Assembly: GCA_963921825.1 (NCBI GenBank)
Contig: OY997593.1
Span: 70,674,513-70,738,512, forward strand
Direction of reading: 5' to 3'
DNA: 64,000 nucleotides
Source: Erodium maritimum
Lineage: Eukaryota; Streptophyta; Magnoliopsida; Geraniales; Geraniaceae
Shown piece after piece: positions 1-11,950 of the stretch. The stretch's first letter is position 1; each line of letters starts with the position of its first letter. The position numbers were made by a program, and so were the translations under genes. The notes beneath the pieces were generated by a model. The model had not been told where the DNA came from, made no database searches, and saw nothing but the letters and a program-made list of their open reading frames with translations.

Positions 1-829
1 CTTTTTGTAAGGTTAATTATTAGTAAACGGAGATTCAAGACCTTTACCCGAGGATTCAGGGACTCTTATCGAGAAGGATCGCTAAATCACATCTACCATC
101 GTCGTTTTCAGTAGCGGATTTAGATAGGACTAAGGGGGGCATGCAACCCCCCACACACACACACATTTTTTTTTTAAGTTCTTACCAAATATACTTTTAA
201 ATTTCTTAATCAAAACCTTATGTTTCTTTTAGTTTTGTAATTGTGCCCCCAATCATATTTAACTTTTTATTGCCTATATTTTAAAAAATTTCATACTGTA
301 CTTTTATGAATCTTTTAATTTGTAACTATAATGAGTCTTTTGTATTATTTATCTTTCAATTAATGGGTAGCGGGGGTCGATATTTACTGGTTGTGAAGAC
401 ATCTGAAGTCCTAACTTCTAACCATTGCTGTAAAAGTCTCTTTCTAGTCCGCTTAGGCCGCAAAATTTGTAAAAACACCCGACTCAACGCATCACCTAGA
501 CTCCAAAATCTGAAAACCATCCGATCGTCGTCCTGCCCGATTAGTCCGAAATTTGGGACTCTTATATGTGAAATTAGACTTTTAAAACATAGATGAAAAG
601 ATGAGAGATACAATATGTTTGTAATAGTCTTTAATTTCTTGGTAAAAAAATAAGAGACGCCACTCTTTAGTGGTTTATCATTATAATTTAGATTTTTATC
701 AAAATCTAGAGTAAAATCAAAATAAGAGCATTATTAGGTTTAGTCCTTTTGTATTTTGATACTTGATATTATTTATATTATACAAATGTAGTATATATTT
801 TGATTATATTTGTGTAATATTTATTTAAT
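1..829. other. AT-rich spacer, no recognisable gene
   Basis: No open frame here resembles a known protein. A short G-run/C-run palindrome near 134-151, followed by a CA tract and a T-run, looks like the non-coding debris often seen at the ends of old plant transposons, but I cannot name a family. The stretch ends at the left target-site duplication (830-842) of the LINE that follows. Confidence 0.5.
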
Positions 830-1217
830 AATAATTAGAAATATTTTTTTTATCAGCAAAAACAACAATTTTATTCCACCGAAAGCAAAAGACTCCAAAG
901 GAGAAATACAAACGGGGGAAGCAGAAAGAGGAACAACCAAAAAAGCCCAGAAAATTAGCCGAGGCTAGAAAACGAGACTTAATTAGACAAGATTCTGAAA
1001 AAGCTTGATGGTGTCTTTATCATTGCCCGAAGAGGTGAAGCCCATAGACTTGCACAAATCTCAAGCCCGCTTTGCTTCCGATTTCTTGTGAAGAGAGCGA
1101 GAAGGACTAACGTCTTCGAGCTTTGTTAAATGCTTAAGACGGTCTTTCCTAACCCGCTTATTTTTCTTCTTATCCCTAGGCAAGCGAGAAGTGGGATGGG
1201 CTGTTGGGGAGTGAATG

Positions 1218-2512
1218 TGTCACGCCCCAAATCCAGTTTTGACCGGACTCGAGACGTGAACAGAAAACGATAAATGAATAATTAAAAGAAAAGTTTTTCT
1301 AAAGTAAACTCCATAAACATAAATTACATAAAATCATTTTAAGAGTCCACAATTCTGAAAAATAACTGGAACATAAAGTCAAACAAGTCGGTACGTCTCA
1401 AGAATAATCCTCGACTCTCAAGGAGCTCCCGAGCCTTGAGATCACCCCTAGGCCTACTCAAAAGTACACCTATACAACAGTAAAACAAGAAGAGGGATGA
1501 GCTTACGCTCAGTAGGGAAAAACAGTAAAGTAAATAACCTCGTTGCAGTATAAAATCAACTAGTTCAAGTAATTAGGGTTTAACAATTAGAACGGTTAAA
1601 CGAAAGAGTGATGTAAATATAGATCAGAAAGTTCCAATGTCTCAAATAAAGTAACCCTCAAGGGAAACAACGAAAAATAAAGATGTATTGCTTTAGAGAA
1701 AATATTACTCAAGGGCGTCGAAGGAAAAGAATAACTATATCAAAGGATTCCATAAAGAAGCACACAAATACTGAGATATTCCAACATCAAATTTCACAAC
1801 TCTGATCCGTACACTGACTAGTACATCACGTCAGAATGCCCCTCCACCCGGAGGAAACACTATCATCGGGATTTCTGGAAAAGTTCTCTAGGAACGCACG
1901 TTCTCGGAAGTCCCTGAAAATATCCCCAAAGGACCATAATTCATCGGGACCAAGTGAGTCTCTCTAGAACACGTAGCATCAGAATAATACAGTAAAGTAT
2001 GGTGCCGGAACAACCGTCGGCCTCAACCTTCCCGTAACACGAAGCATCGGGGTGGAACCAGTCCTTCCGGAACACGGAGCATCAGATAGGACAAATCATA
2101 TCACGTAGCATCAGGGTGGAACCAGTATTTCCGGAACACGAAGCATCGGATAAGACGGTAATTCACCACACCGGAATATCTTTCGACCTAGGTCTTCCCG
2201 GATCATGTAGCATCGGGATAGACCACAATATAAACAAAACGAACCAGCATATCGTTCGGTAAGTAAACATCAAAGGAACTCAATTTCCTACAGGGCACAA
2301 CACACAACTCATACAACCACCAAGCTTACCGGTATACTTACCAACCACGATCCACTGGTCTTCAGACCGGGCCAGTCCAGCTCTACAGCCCAAATCCCTC
2401 TTTTCCCTTTTTTTTTTGATTTTTTTTCTTTTCAAAAAAGCAAAAGTTGCAAGTTCCTACCCCACGTTTTAGTTTTCAGAAACATACCCTTTAAAATCAG
2501 TCGGGTTTTGCA
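1218..2512 (+). mobile_element. Solo LTR, TGTCACGCCC family (1.3 kb)
   Basis: Starts TGTCACGCCCC and ends GGGTTTTGCA, flanked by a perfect 5-bp duplication GAATG (1213-1217 and 2513-2517). This is the signature of an LTR-retrotransposon integration. There is no second LTR copy, primer-binding site or coding region, so it is best read as a solo LTR left by LTR-LTR recombination. About 280 bp in is the palindrome GATGAGCTTACGCTCA (about 1497-1512). From about 1820 to 2220 a degenerate motif with the core GTAGCATCGGG or GAAGCATCGG recurs. Two longer relatives lie at 19210-21762 and 35906-39793. Removing it and one GAATG rejoins the LINE ORF1 tail, so it inserted after the LINE. Confidence 0.85.
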
Positions 2513-2852
2513 GAATGTCTGCGATGAAAGACGAGAAAGTCGGTTGTGCGTCAACTGAGGAGGGGGGCCTGAAGCCCAAGGAGGTGTCCAAGGCCGCCGA
2601 AATGGGCTTGGGCCCGAGACTTTGCTGCAGAGGCAGAATTGAAGCTGAAATCGAGCCTGATTGTTGGTTGGGCCGAGACAGAGACTCTAGGCCCACTTCG
2701 TCTTGGGAGATGAAACGCGCACTAATCGCCGGTCCCAGAGAGCTTCAGCGGGAGGCGGCCGAAAGTTTTCAGACCAGCAACAGGGGAAGCTCCGATCTCA
2801 AATTTCGTCTAGGTCAACCTTTTCGTCGTCCAAGCCAATCTCCCCCCTCATC

Positions 2853-3389
2853 CTATCCAACAAAACCCGCAGGAATGGGAGGGCGGACCTCGGGGACGAG
2901 ATGGGAATCGAGGTTAGTGGCCAGAACCTGAAAATTTGAGCCATCAATGTCAAGGTTGATTTTCACTTGATCGGGGGCCAAGCTGGGTGACCAGACGAGG
3001 CTGAAAGCGACATCAATTCGGGCGGAGGAGGAGGAGGAGGGGTGAATGGAGATTGGGATTCCCACGGAGGCAGCGAGATTGTGAAGGGTCGCCCTCGACC
3101 AACCATGAAGGGGAATTCCAACGAATGGCTTCCATCTCAAGCAACCACCGACGAGCACGGACCGGACTTCAGTGAAGAAGTCAACAAAGGTTGAACGCAA
3201 CTTATACCAATTACTCGACTTAGCCTTTTGGAAGGCTCCTTCGGAGATGAAGGCTCGATTCACAGTTCCAAACTCTGAGAACAAATCGAACAATTGAGAT
3301 TGTGAAAAGTCAAAAGGGAGATTGCAGATGAAGAGACGAGAGGAAGGGGGAAACGAAGGGGAAGGGAGCGGGTCTGGTGGTTCTCTCAT
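2853..3389 (-). pseudogene. LINE ORF1, N-terminal RRM part
   Basis: A 178-codon open frame forming the start of the LINE ORF1. Residues about 18-50 read like an RNA-recognition motif: an RNP2-like LFICNLPF, then a helix, then FSEFGTVNRAFI. The next segment is the basic/aromatic region typical of plant LINE ORF1 proteins that coat element RNA. The frame stops at 2853. Further ORF1-like sequence continues in other frames down to 2513 and, beyond the inserted LTR, from 1217 to about 970, where a lysine-rich stretch ends after one internal stop. Frame changes and that stop make it a decayed gene. This is family knowledge of plant L1-type ORF1; the RRM is my reading of the sequence. Confidence 0.7.
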
Positions 3390-3738
3390 GGTTTTTTCTC
3401 TTCGCGTGTTCGTTTATAAAAATATTGAACTGAGTGAACCTATCCGATACTCCTGCGGTGACCCGATCGAATCTTGGCTTCATGACTTACTTTGTTTGGA
3501 TGTCACAAAGTGCATCCCTAGCATCAACAGGTTAGAACTCCAATAATTAGAAATGTTAAAAGAAATTAATCTGTCTTAGCTTCGACTAGCTTCCGCCTAA
3601 GCTTAAGAATTTTCACAATCCAACTTGCGCCTACCACTTCTTACATGCTTATAACTGCTCCTAATTCCTCTACAAATACATATCATTCATGGACCGAAAA
3701 ACAGGACTACATACGAAAACCAAGTAGTTATTTTAAAG

Positions 3739-5212
3739 ATGGAAATTAACATAGTCTCGAAAGAAATAATAAAACCATCTTCGATCCATCACAAAAACCC
3801 ATTCAAAATCTCCCTTCTTGACCAGGTCACTCCCTCATCTTACAGTCCTCTCATCATTTTCTATCTCTCGACCACCAAAAACAACATTGGCCACATCTCA
3901 TCGGCCACTCACCGCCTCAAGACCTCTCTCTCCCAAACCCTCACTCGCTTCTACCCTCTCTCCGGCCGCCTCAAAGACAACCTATTCATCGACAATTTCG
4001 ACCAGGGAGTTCCCTTCATCGAGTCTCGAGTCCGCTCCGAAATGACCCATTTTCTCCGGCAGCCTCAAATGGACTCCCTCAATCACCTCCTCCCGTGCCG
4101 CCCATTCGCCCCCGGGCCCGACACCTCATCGATGCCCCAAATGGCGGTGCAGGTTCATAAGGATAATGACTGTTAGAATATAAGTATAATTGAGTCTTCA
4201 ACCATCAGCTTAAGTTTTTAGTTGAGTTGTTCTCTAATATACTATTATCGTTATCCCTATCATCTTCACATAACTATTTCTAATACAGGTGAACGTATTT
4301 GACTGCGGCAGCTTAGCAATCGGTTTGTCCATGTCCCACAAGCTCATGGACGGAGTCACCTCCATGTCTTTCCTCAAGAGCTGGGCTGCGGTGGCGCGCG
4401 GCGAGGAAAACCACGAAAACCACACAAGTACTCGAGATGGGAACGGTTTTGAAGCACCATCCGTCGTCTTTCCTCCGATGGATCCACATCCGCTTGCTTA
4501 CCTACAGATGGCGGAGAGTCAGTGGTTCGGCCAAAGCCGAATGAGAGTAAGGAGGTTCGTGTTCAGCGCAGAGGCGATCGCTGCATTGAGGACGAAAGCA
4601 AGAAGCGATAGTGTCATCAATCCCACCCGAAACGAAGCGCTGTCGAGCTTCATTTGGGGAAGATTCATGTCGGCGTCTAGAACCGTGTCGGGTTCTTCGG
4701 ATAGGCTATCCGCGTTGACACTAGCGGTGAACCTCAGGCCGCGGACCGAACCGAGGATGTCGAGCGACTGCATTGGGAATGTTGTCTGGCTGGCCGGGTC
4801 TACCACACGCAACGCTTCCGACAAAGCGTTGCCGTTGTTGGTGAAGCGAGTGAGACAATCGGTACAAATGATGGACGACGAATTCGTGAAATCTCTGCAA
4901 GTAGACATCAAGAACAAGTTGTGGGAAGCGTATATGGGCGAGGAGGATCCGGAGAGGCTTTTGGGTACGAATTGGGCTGGGTTTAGTCCCAAAAAAGTTG
5001 ATTTTGGATGGGGAGTGCCGATATGGGTTGGTGGTTGCGGGGAGGTTGATTCCAAGTTCATGAACATGTTCGTTTTAAAAAAAATCAATGCCATTGAAGA
5101 CGGGTTACAAGCTTGGGTAATTCTAGGACAGGACGTCATGGATGTGATGGAGAAGGACCCCGAGTTTCTCGCTTACGCTTGCCTCAACCCTCCCGTCATC
5201 TCTTCCATCTAG
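3739..5212 (+). CDS. BAHD acyltransferase (vinorine-synthase-like)
   Basis: Cytosolic acyl-CoA-dependent O- or N-acyltransferase of specialised metabolism; the acceptor cannot be read from sequence. Exon 1 is 3739-4152, a 136-bp intron (GT at 4153, AG at 4287-4288) follows, and exon 2 is 4289-5212. The junction is phase 0 and joins ...MAVQ to VNVFDCG.... The product is 445 residues, normal for the family. The N-terminus MEINIVSKEIIKPSS and the LLDQVTP segment are typical of the alkaloid/acetyltransferase-like BAHD clade. The catalytic HxxxD motif is HKLMD at residues 155-159 in exon 2, and the structural DFGWG motif starts at residue 376. No frameshift or internal stop is present, so the gene looks functional. 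A weak TATA-like TACAAATAC lies about 65 bp upstream of the ATG. LINE and TRIM insertions crowd both flanks. Exact substrate unknown; family call secure. Confidence 0.93.
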
Positions 5213-5274
5213 TGACATATTTGAAGTCTTCGATGTACACAAATAAGTATGGCATATGGGCAAGAATTAAGTAA

Positions 5275-6541
5275 CGTTGAATCGGCATCGAAAAAGTATA
5301 AGAATAAGATGTTTATCAAAGTTAGTGTACATCTAATGGATAAGATTGACTTTTAAGTTGTGAAATACTAACCAGAAGTAGGTTATTGTTTTAAACAAAA
5401 ATGGGATAATTGTCAAAACATGCACTAATATTTCGTCCACAAACGAAATAATGCACAATGTTTTGTCCACGTCGTCTAACTACCCTTATGAATCGTCCAC
5501 ACACTTCTGTTAGAAAAGTGTAACACCAGAACCTGAATTGACAATTTTGCCATTTTTGTTTGAAATTCAAAAATAAGAATGAGCTAAAAGACTGATATAC
5601 CCTCAATTTTTCCCTTTTGGTTTGAAATTCAAAAATAAATAAAAATAAGTTTTTTTTATAAAAAAATACAAAAAATCAGTTTCTTTTTTAAATTTAATTG
5701 ATATTTTGATTTTTTCTGTTTTCTACCCAAATATAATTAAATAATAATTAAATAAAAAACTGATTTTTATGTATTTTTTTAAAAAAAAAACTGATTTTAT
5801 GTATTTTTTAAATTAAAATCTGAAATTTTGAAAATAAAAATAATTTTTATAAATAAAATCTGAATTTATATAAAAAAACTGAATTCTATGTATTTTTTTA
5901 AATTAAAATATGAATTTTTGAAAATAAAAATAATTTTTATAAATAAAAACTGAATTTATGAAAAAAAACTGATTTTATAAAAAAATTATCTTATTTGTCT
6001 ATTTATTTATTTTTTAATTTGTTTTTTTATTAGAAAGGGTAGAATGGTAATGTCTCATGCAATAGTCAAAAGAAAAAATCAAAAGATTCATGATAAGGTA
6101 AAACGGCCATTTCAGTTATACTTTAACTGCACATGTATAACAGAAATGGAATATTCCATTAATTTTTCTAACAGAAATGCGTGGACGATTCATAAGGGTA
6201 GCCAGACGACGTGGACAAAACATTGTGCACTATTTCGTTTGTGGATGAAACATTAGTGCATGTTTTGACAATTATCCCAACAAAAATTTACATGATATTA
6301 AAGTTAGTCTAATTGGAACCACGATATGTTTGTCACCTCTGCTATATATTCTCCGATTCATATACAAAAGTCCAATCCTGTCATGACCCTTTTGTGGATC
6401 AGGGAAGAGGAAATGTTGAAGTTGGATGCCTATCATAATAAAAGTATGAGAGTAAAGAACTACTTACAAAATTAAAGATATCTAATTGATAAATTTGATC
6501 TTTTGGTTGTGAAAGGTCAATTCGAATATACAAGTAGGGAC
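5275..6541 (+). mobile_element. Degenerate TRIM (miniature LTR element), split by a Mutator-like element
   Basis: A worn copy of the same miniature LTR element seen at 6601-8976. The left LTR runs from about 5275 to 6292 around the insertion at 5403-6278 and ends AAACAAAAATTTACA. A degraded primer-binding site, TGATATTAAAG, follows at 6293. Then comes a short internal region with the phrase CACCTCTGC...ATATAC, and a right LTR starting TGTTGAAG at 6414. Without the insertion the element is about 390 bp, too small for any protein. The right boundary is approximate and I saw no clear target-site duplication. Confidence 0.6.
5403..6278. mobile_element. Non-autonomous Mutator-like element (MULE)
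   Basis: Long terminal inverted repeats of roughly 110 bp (about 5403-5515 and 6170-6278), starting GGGATAATTGTCAAAACATG. They are flanked by a perfect 9-bp target-site duplication AACAAAAAT (5394-5402 and 6279-6287), which is diagnostic for Mutator-like elements. The roughly 650-bp interior is extremely AT-rich and consists of imperfect repeats of phrases such as AAACTGATTTTATG and TGAAAATAAAAATAA. No transposase is encoded. It landed inside the left LTR of a TRIM. A second element with a similar interior starts near 63123. Confidence 0.9.
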
Positions 6542-6600
6542 TAAATATACATATACCAAATATGTATATCCTGCTCACCCATCTTTTCAACCCCAACATT

Positions 6601-8976
6601 TGTTGAAGTATGAATTCATATCGGAAAGATATTTAAAAGGTCAGAGTTACACTCAACTAACAAAATTGATCTTTTAGTTGTGTAAGCTCGACCCAATATA
6701 GATGGGTTGTTTTAAACAAAAATTTACATGGTATTACAGCCTTGTTGGGCCCACGGCTCGTTTCACCTCCACCATGCGGTCTTCGGCCTATATACAGCTG
6801 TCCAGTTCTGCTATGCCCCCCACGTAGATGTCCAGTCCTATACGTGGAAGGGAGCGTTGAAGTATGAACCAATATCAGACAAAATATAAGAATAAAAAGA
6901 GAAGAGGCAAAAAAAGTTCTCCTCAGAAAAGGAGTAGCTCCCAAACCCTATCATTTCTCGCTCCCGCAGCCACCTTTTTCCAGCCATCGCCCGGTGATAG
7001 CTACGGCTCAGACGAAGGTTGTTGCCGAAGGAGGCCTCTCCTACCTTTTCTTCCCCCTCTCCCGGCATTCTTTTCCGTGTGGTCTCTTCTTCTGATTTCG
7101 CGTCCCTCCTTTCAGCACCGTCTCCGGCCTTCTTCCTCGTCCTTCGCCCCTCGCTCTAGCCTCGGCATCCAACCTTCTGGCCGCTGCAGCTTCGACTCCT
7201 TCTCCAGGTCTTGGTGGATCGTCATCCGTGGATCTGGAGTTGAGCCTCTAGATCTAGCCCTCCATGGCTTCTAGGAAGCGGTTTTGTTAGGTGACCGTCC
7301 GTTTCATATGGCGCTGGTTCCTTTTGTAGAAGAGAGCTTCCATGCTTCTTTTAAAGCTGGACATATTTTTTTCTTAATGGCTTTTGCGGTGGGTTGGATG
7401 CTTATGGTGGGGATTTGGTTCTTGGGGCGTGTCCGTACGTGAGACTTTGTTGGAACTCACGTGGGTCCCTTCGACACTACTTGCCGGTGACTCGTCGCTG
7501 GTGTGGTATAGAACGTTAAAATATAATAACTACTCTTGACGGAGCTTGTTGCTAGAGCTGCTCGGTCAGATATGGTATCTTATTTTGTCGGAGCTCGTTG
7601 ACGGAGCTGCTCGGGTGTGGCTGAACTGGCTGGTCGACATTCTTCATAGGTAGTTGTAGTGGTGGTTCCTTGGTTGGTGGGTGTGGCATTGGTATTCGAG
7701 GGGTTTTCGATGGACTCTTGTTGTTATTTGCCCTTTTTCAATCGTGTCACCTACAGACTCGATCTTTGTGGTGGGTGTTATGGTGATCTCTGATTTCGTG
7801 AGATTGGTGGTCATGGTGAGAGTAGTCTAAAAGAGCTTGATCCGGGTTTTGGTGTTGGCCACCAGAGTACCCGACTTGGTTGCATATTTACTACCTACGG
7901 TGATTTTTATGGAGCCTCTTTCGTGTCATTGGAGGCGACTAGCTTCAATTCTGGTCGTGGGACGTGTTTCCCCATCCTCCCGGGTGCTAATCGTTACAGT
8001 TCTAATCTAGTCACGTCTGGTGGTTTGTTTTGTTGTCTGGCTTTTTGTTACAGATATGGTCATGGGACGCGTTTCTGCATCTGTCAGGGTGTCGATCGTC
8101 GCGGATCTTGCGGTTTGCCATGGTACTGGTACTGGCGAACCCTCTCTTTAGCTTAAGATTTGTGTCCCCGGTTTAATCATTTATCATTATATGTTTAATA
8201 TTCATCCACTTCCTTCCACTTTCATGGTCAGGACTCGCCGATTTTAAGTGTTGGCAGCCGGTGAGTGGTTTGGCCATTGTGTCTTTTAATTATTTACCTT
8301 TAGATTCAAATTTTGGATATATTATGTTCCAGTGGGAATTACCTACCAGAACTGTCTTTGTCGCTTGCGGTGTTGGCTACCGACGTTTTAGTATTCGTCT
8401 TCCAGCCTGTATGATAGGTTGATGGTCCTGATGAGATAAGGTGTTCTACTTTCTTAGGTAGTCCGTTGGATTTATGTTAGTATCGCTTGTGCTGAATGGT
8501 TGAAAAATCTGGGTTAGTGATCCTTTTTACTTGTGTGCTTCATTGTTGTAAAATTCGAGTGTTAGACCTTTCTATTTTTACTTGTTTGTGCTTCATGGTT
8601 GTAAGATATTGTTATTTTGACCTTCATTGCCGTGTTTGATCCCTTGTTGGGTTGTCGAGGTTCCTTTTATAGGAATGCTCTTTCTTATACTGGTTGTGTT
8701 CTGCCTTGATCTTGTGAACGGACATGGTATGATGGCTTGAGGTTCTTGTGGCATGCTCTGGTGTGTTGTTGATCTTGTTTGGGTTTTGTAGCTATAAACT
8801 AGTTGTAGTCCTTTTTCACCTTCGACGAGGTTTCATTTATAAATTTTCCTTCGTTGATAAAAAATAAGAATAAAAAATACTTATAAAAGCTAGAGTCACA
8901 TCCAACAAACAAGACCAACCTTTTAGTTGTACAAACTAAACTGATATAAATGATTTGTTTTAAACAAAAATTTGCA
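6601..8976 (+). mobile_element. TRIM with readable LTRs and PBS, split by a LINE
   Basis: The left LTR (6601-6728, 128 bp) starts TGTTGAAGTATG and ends TTTACA. It is followed at once by TGGTATTACAGC (6729-6740), close to the initiator-Met primer-binding site TGGTATCAGAGC. A ~115-bp internal region ends in a purine-rich tract (GTGGAAGGGAG) before the right LTR starts at 6855. The right LTR is interrupted at 6898 by a LINE and resumes at 8877, ending AAACAAAAATTTGCA at 8976. With the LINE removed it is about 144 bp. The unit is about 400 bp and non-coding, so it depends on proteins from elsewhere. The internal region matches that of the TRIM at 28301. Confidence 0.75.
6899..8863 (+). mobile_element. 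Non-coding LINE-type retroelement inside a TRIM LTR
   Basis: Flanked by a perfect 13-bp target-site duplication ATAAGAATAAAAA (6886-6898 and 8864-8876). The 3' end reads CTTCGTTGATAAAAA, the GATAAAAA ending shared by other LINE tails here. The 5' part is pyrimidine-rich (CCCAAACCCTATCATTTCTC...), like a LINE 5' leader. The 1.96-kb body holds no frame above about 135 codons and nothing recognisable as ORF1 or reverse transcriptase. It is a non-autonomous or heavily decayed element. Related 3' halves are seen near 49.2-50.5 and 62.3-62.9 kb. Confidence 0.75.
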
Positions 8977-10607
8977 ACAACCTCCTTTTAAGCCATACTA
9001 TGCTCTACATCAATTCCTCAGTTCTATTCATATATAGGAAAATAGAACAAAAAAAGAGAGAGCATCACAAGTGCTAGAATACAGCTTTTTGAGGATAAAA
9101 GTGCTAACTTTTATTAAATATCACTGGTGAGAATACAGGTTAGTGTATCAGGAAGAGTTTCTGACCACTGAAGAACCGACATAGAACGGACCTCTTTGGC
9201 CAACTAGTGAGTTGTCTTATTCGCAGTTCTTTTTACAAATTGTAGAGAAATTCTCTCGTTTTAAGCCAACATATGGCAGATGTCCCTAATTACGGTGCCG
9301 ACCGGGGAAGCTGGAGGGTCCCTTTTTTTCAATCAGTTCCCATGCGGATTGATATGTGTCCTAAAAAGTTGCACCATCCATGTTGATTACCCATGTTCCA
9401 ACTGGTGGAGGAACGAATCTGGACGGCCATATAACCGCAGTTGAGTGAGGGTGATGATTGAAGTGTTAGCTTCCTTCCATGCGAGGAGGTGGGCGTGCGT
9501 GTCTGAGATAACTCCCAGAGCCGTTGGGGTTGTCCCATTCAAAGTTAGAGTGATCCTAGCTTTCCAAATTTCTAATAGAACGCTCACGATCTATGTCTCT
9601 CTAGCTTTAGTGGGAACTGCCGAGATAACTTCCTACAATTTCTCGAATGTCTGATGGGGTAAAGGCTGGGGGACACCACCCATCTTCCCCAACATGTTTT
9701 TTCAAAGCCACAAGTGAGAAGGAGATGTGTAACCGTTACATCCCCCCTTTTGCAAACTGGGCAAGTACTAGATATGGGGACATACCAGCGGGCTAGGTTG
9801 GTTGGTACCTGGAGAGTGTTAGTGATGTATCCTCACAAGAAGACTCGGAGTCTCGGCGGGACATGAATTCCCTATATCGTAGCCCAAGTCATTGTTGCAG
9901 TATTCTGACATTGATGACGGTCCCTTAGTAATATATTGTAACATGCCTTTATAGTGTAGAGACCGTTTCTGTCCGTGGCCTAGCACCATTCATCCTTGTT
10001 CCGATTTTCTGATATTGCCACCTGTAAGATATTGGTCTTGTTTGATTCATCAAAAAGTTGAGATAGGAAATCCACATCCCAGCATCATGTATCTGGTATC
10101 ATTAGGTCCGCAATGAGGGACCCAACAAGAGTAGTACTTGTGAATTCAATAGTGGGTACTGGCCCGACTAGCCATGGGGTGCTTTGGATCAATGTGTCAC
10201 ACCCATCTCCAATGTCGATGCGCAAGTCATTCCTAAGTAGATCTTGGGTCGAAGGGATACTGGACCAAGTAAAACTTGGACTACAGCCTAGCTGCGTGTG
10301 TAAGAAATCTGTCGTGGGGAAGTACCTAGCCTTGAGGATACGAGCAACCCAGGACTACGGTTTATTTATGAGACCCCATCTTTTTTTCCTAATAAAGTAG
10401 TGTTAACATCATGTAAGTGTCGAAAGGCCATACCCCCCCTGTCTTTTTGTTTACACAGTTTGTCCCAATCCTGCCAGACAATAGAGTGAGCTGACTTTAC
10501 TTCCCACCAGAAATGTGCCTAGGCCACGTGAATTCGAGTAACTATCCTCTGAGGGACTCTGAATACTGACATGATGTAGACCGGAAGTGAGGTAAGAACC
10601 GAGTGGA

Positions 10608-11950
10608 TCATAACCTCCCTATCCGAGCTAACACTCGGTCACTCATATATGCCATAGTCGCATTACGATTCTTACCAATCATGTTTGGGATTCCCAGATA
10701 CATTGAGGCTATGGATGTTTTGGTTATGGAGAGTATATCACAGCAAGCTCGGCGTTTATCCGTCGATGTATTCGTGCTAAACATAATTGAAGATTTATTA
10801 AGATTGAGAACTTGACCCGAAAGGTTGCCAAAAATAGTCAATATAGCATGAATCCGGTGGGCTTAATCGGTGGTAGCCCTACAAAATATGTAGAAATCAT
10901 CAGTAAAGAATATGTAAGAGATTTCAGGTGCCCCCCGTGCAACCTTGATCCCATGAATGAAACCCGCCTCATGATCTTTAAGCAGCATATTAGACAATCC
11001 TTCCATACAGAGGAGGAATAAGTAAGGAGATAATAGATCACCTTGACGGACCCTCCCTACTTTGGGTAAGTTTTGGTGTTTCACGCCCCCTGATGTAATA
11101 GACTATGTTACGGTTTGCATACATGAGGATATTAATTCAATCCATTCATCGGAGAATCCTAGTTTGCCCATAATTGCCTGCAAATAGCTACATTTGACCC
11201 TATCATAAGCCTTTCTCATATCTATCTTTAAAGTCATGAACCCCACCGCCCCCTGTGTTTTCCATGTCAAGAAATGGATACTCTCAAAGGATATTAGGAC
11301 GTTATCTTGAATGCACCAGTCGTGTATAAAAGCGGCCTGAATTTCTGATATGACCTTCGGGTGGAGGGGACGGAGTTGATTTGCCATCACTTTGGATAAG
11401 ATCCGAAATATTACGTTGTAGAGAGCAATAGGTAGTAACTCAGTGACCACCTCGGGTGCCAGTTTTTTGGAATCAAGACAATCGAGGTATTGTTCAGATC
11501 TGGATAAAATGCCCTGGAATTGATAACCCCCCTGAATGAATCGGATTACCTCATCAACAACCGATGGCCATTAGTGTTGGTAGAATCTCGGGTTCAAACC
11601 ATCCGGTCCCGAGGATTTATCGGGTCCCATATGAAAGACGGAATATCAAATTTCTTCGTCCGTACCCGGTGCTAGGAGTAATGCGTTATCGACCTTAGTG
11701 ATATGGGCTGGTAGGGCAACCGGGAAGTCTGGCAGATTTGGTTGAATGGTGGAAAACAATTGAGTAAAATAGTCTGGGATGAGCCCTTTCATGCCTGATT
11801 CCCAAGTGACCATGTTCCTAAGTACATCTTGAAGGGACATAACTGCATTCACCCGTCTCTGATACCTAGATGAGTCTTGAAAGAATTTGGTGTTCTTGTC
11901 CCCTTCCGCTAACCAGTGTTTTTTCGCCCTTTGGCTCCAGAATGCCTCCT
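10608..11950 (-). pseudogene. LINE reverse transcriptase domain remnant
   Basis: Reading leftward on the minus strand, several frames together cover a LINE-type RT. HMGPDKSSGPDGLNPRFYQ near 11635-11575 is the usual entry motif. LPIALYNVIFRILSKVMANQL follows at about 11440. LKIDMRKAYDRV (about 11230-11195) is the first catalytic-Asp block. GRVRQGDLLSPYLFLLCMEG (about 11055-10997) follows. FFTDDFYIF near 10905-10885 is the F/YxDD catalytic site. YLGIPNMIGKNR (about 10700-10665) is the thumb region. Stops and at least two frame changes separate them. The domain identity is certain; it is not a working gene. Confidence 0.9.

Larger units (their letters stand above)
843..3541 (-). mobile_element. 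ORF1-only (non-autonomous) LINE, split by a solo LTR
   Basis: A minus-strand non-LTR retroelement bounded by a perfect 13-bp target-site duplication, AATAATTAGAAAT, at 830-842 and 3542-3554. Its 3' end lies at the left: read on the minus strand it finishes GCTGATAAAAAAAA, an ending shared by many other insertions in this window. The 5' end is near 3541, with an ORF1 start at 3389. Without the inserted LTR (1218-2512) the element is only about 1.4 kb. It runs from an RRM-containing ORF1 through a lysine/arginine-rich tail (minus strand, about 1217-970) directly into a 3' UTR. No endonuclease or reverse transcriptase is present, although the two target-site copies show both ends. It must therefore have been mobilised by another LINE. 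Both ends being present argues against ordinary 5' truncation. Confidence 0.85.

Noticed and set aside
4519-5139. 206-codon minus-strand frame opposite the BAHD gene
   Set aside because: Antisense shadow of exon 2; the sense frame carries HxxxD and DFGWG.
6601-8976. Cassandra-type TRIM
   Set aside because: No 5S rRNA-like promoter sequence could be seen in the LTRs.
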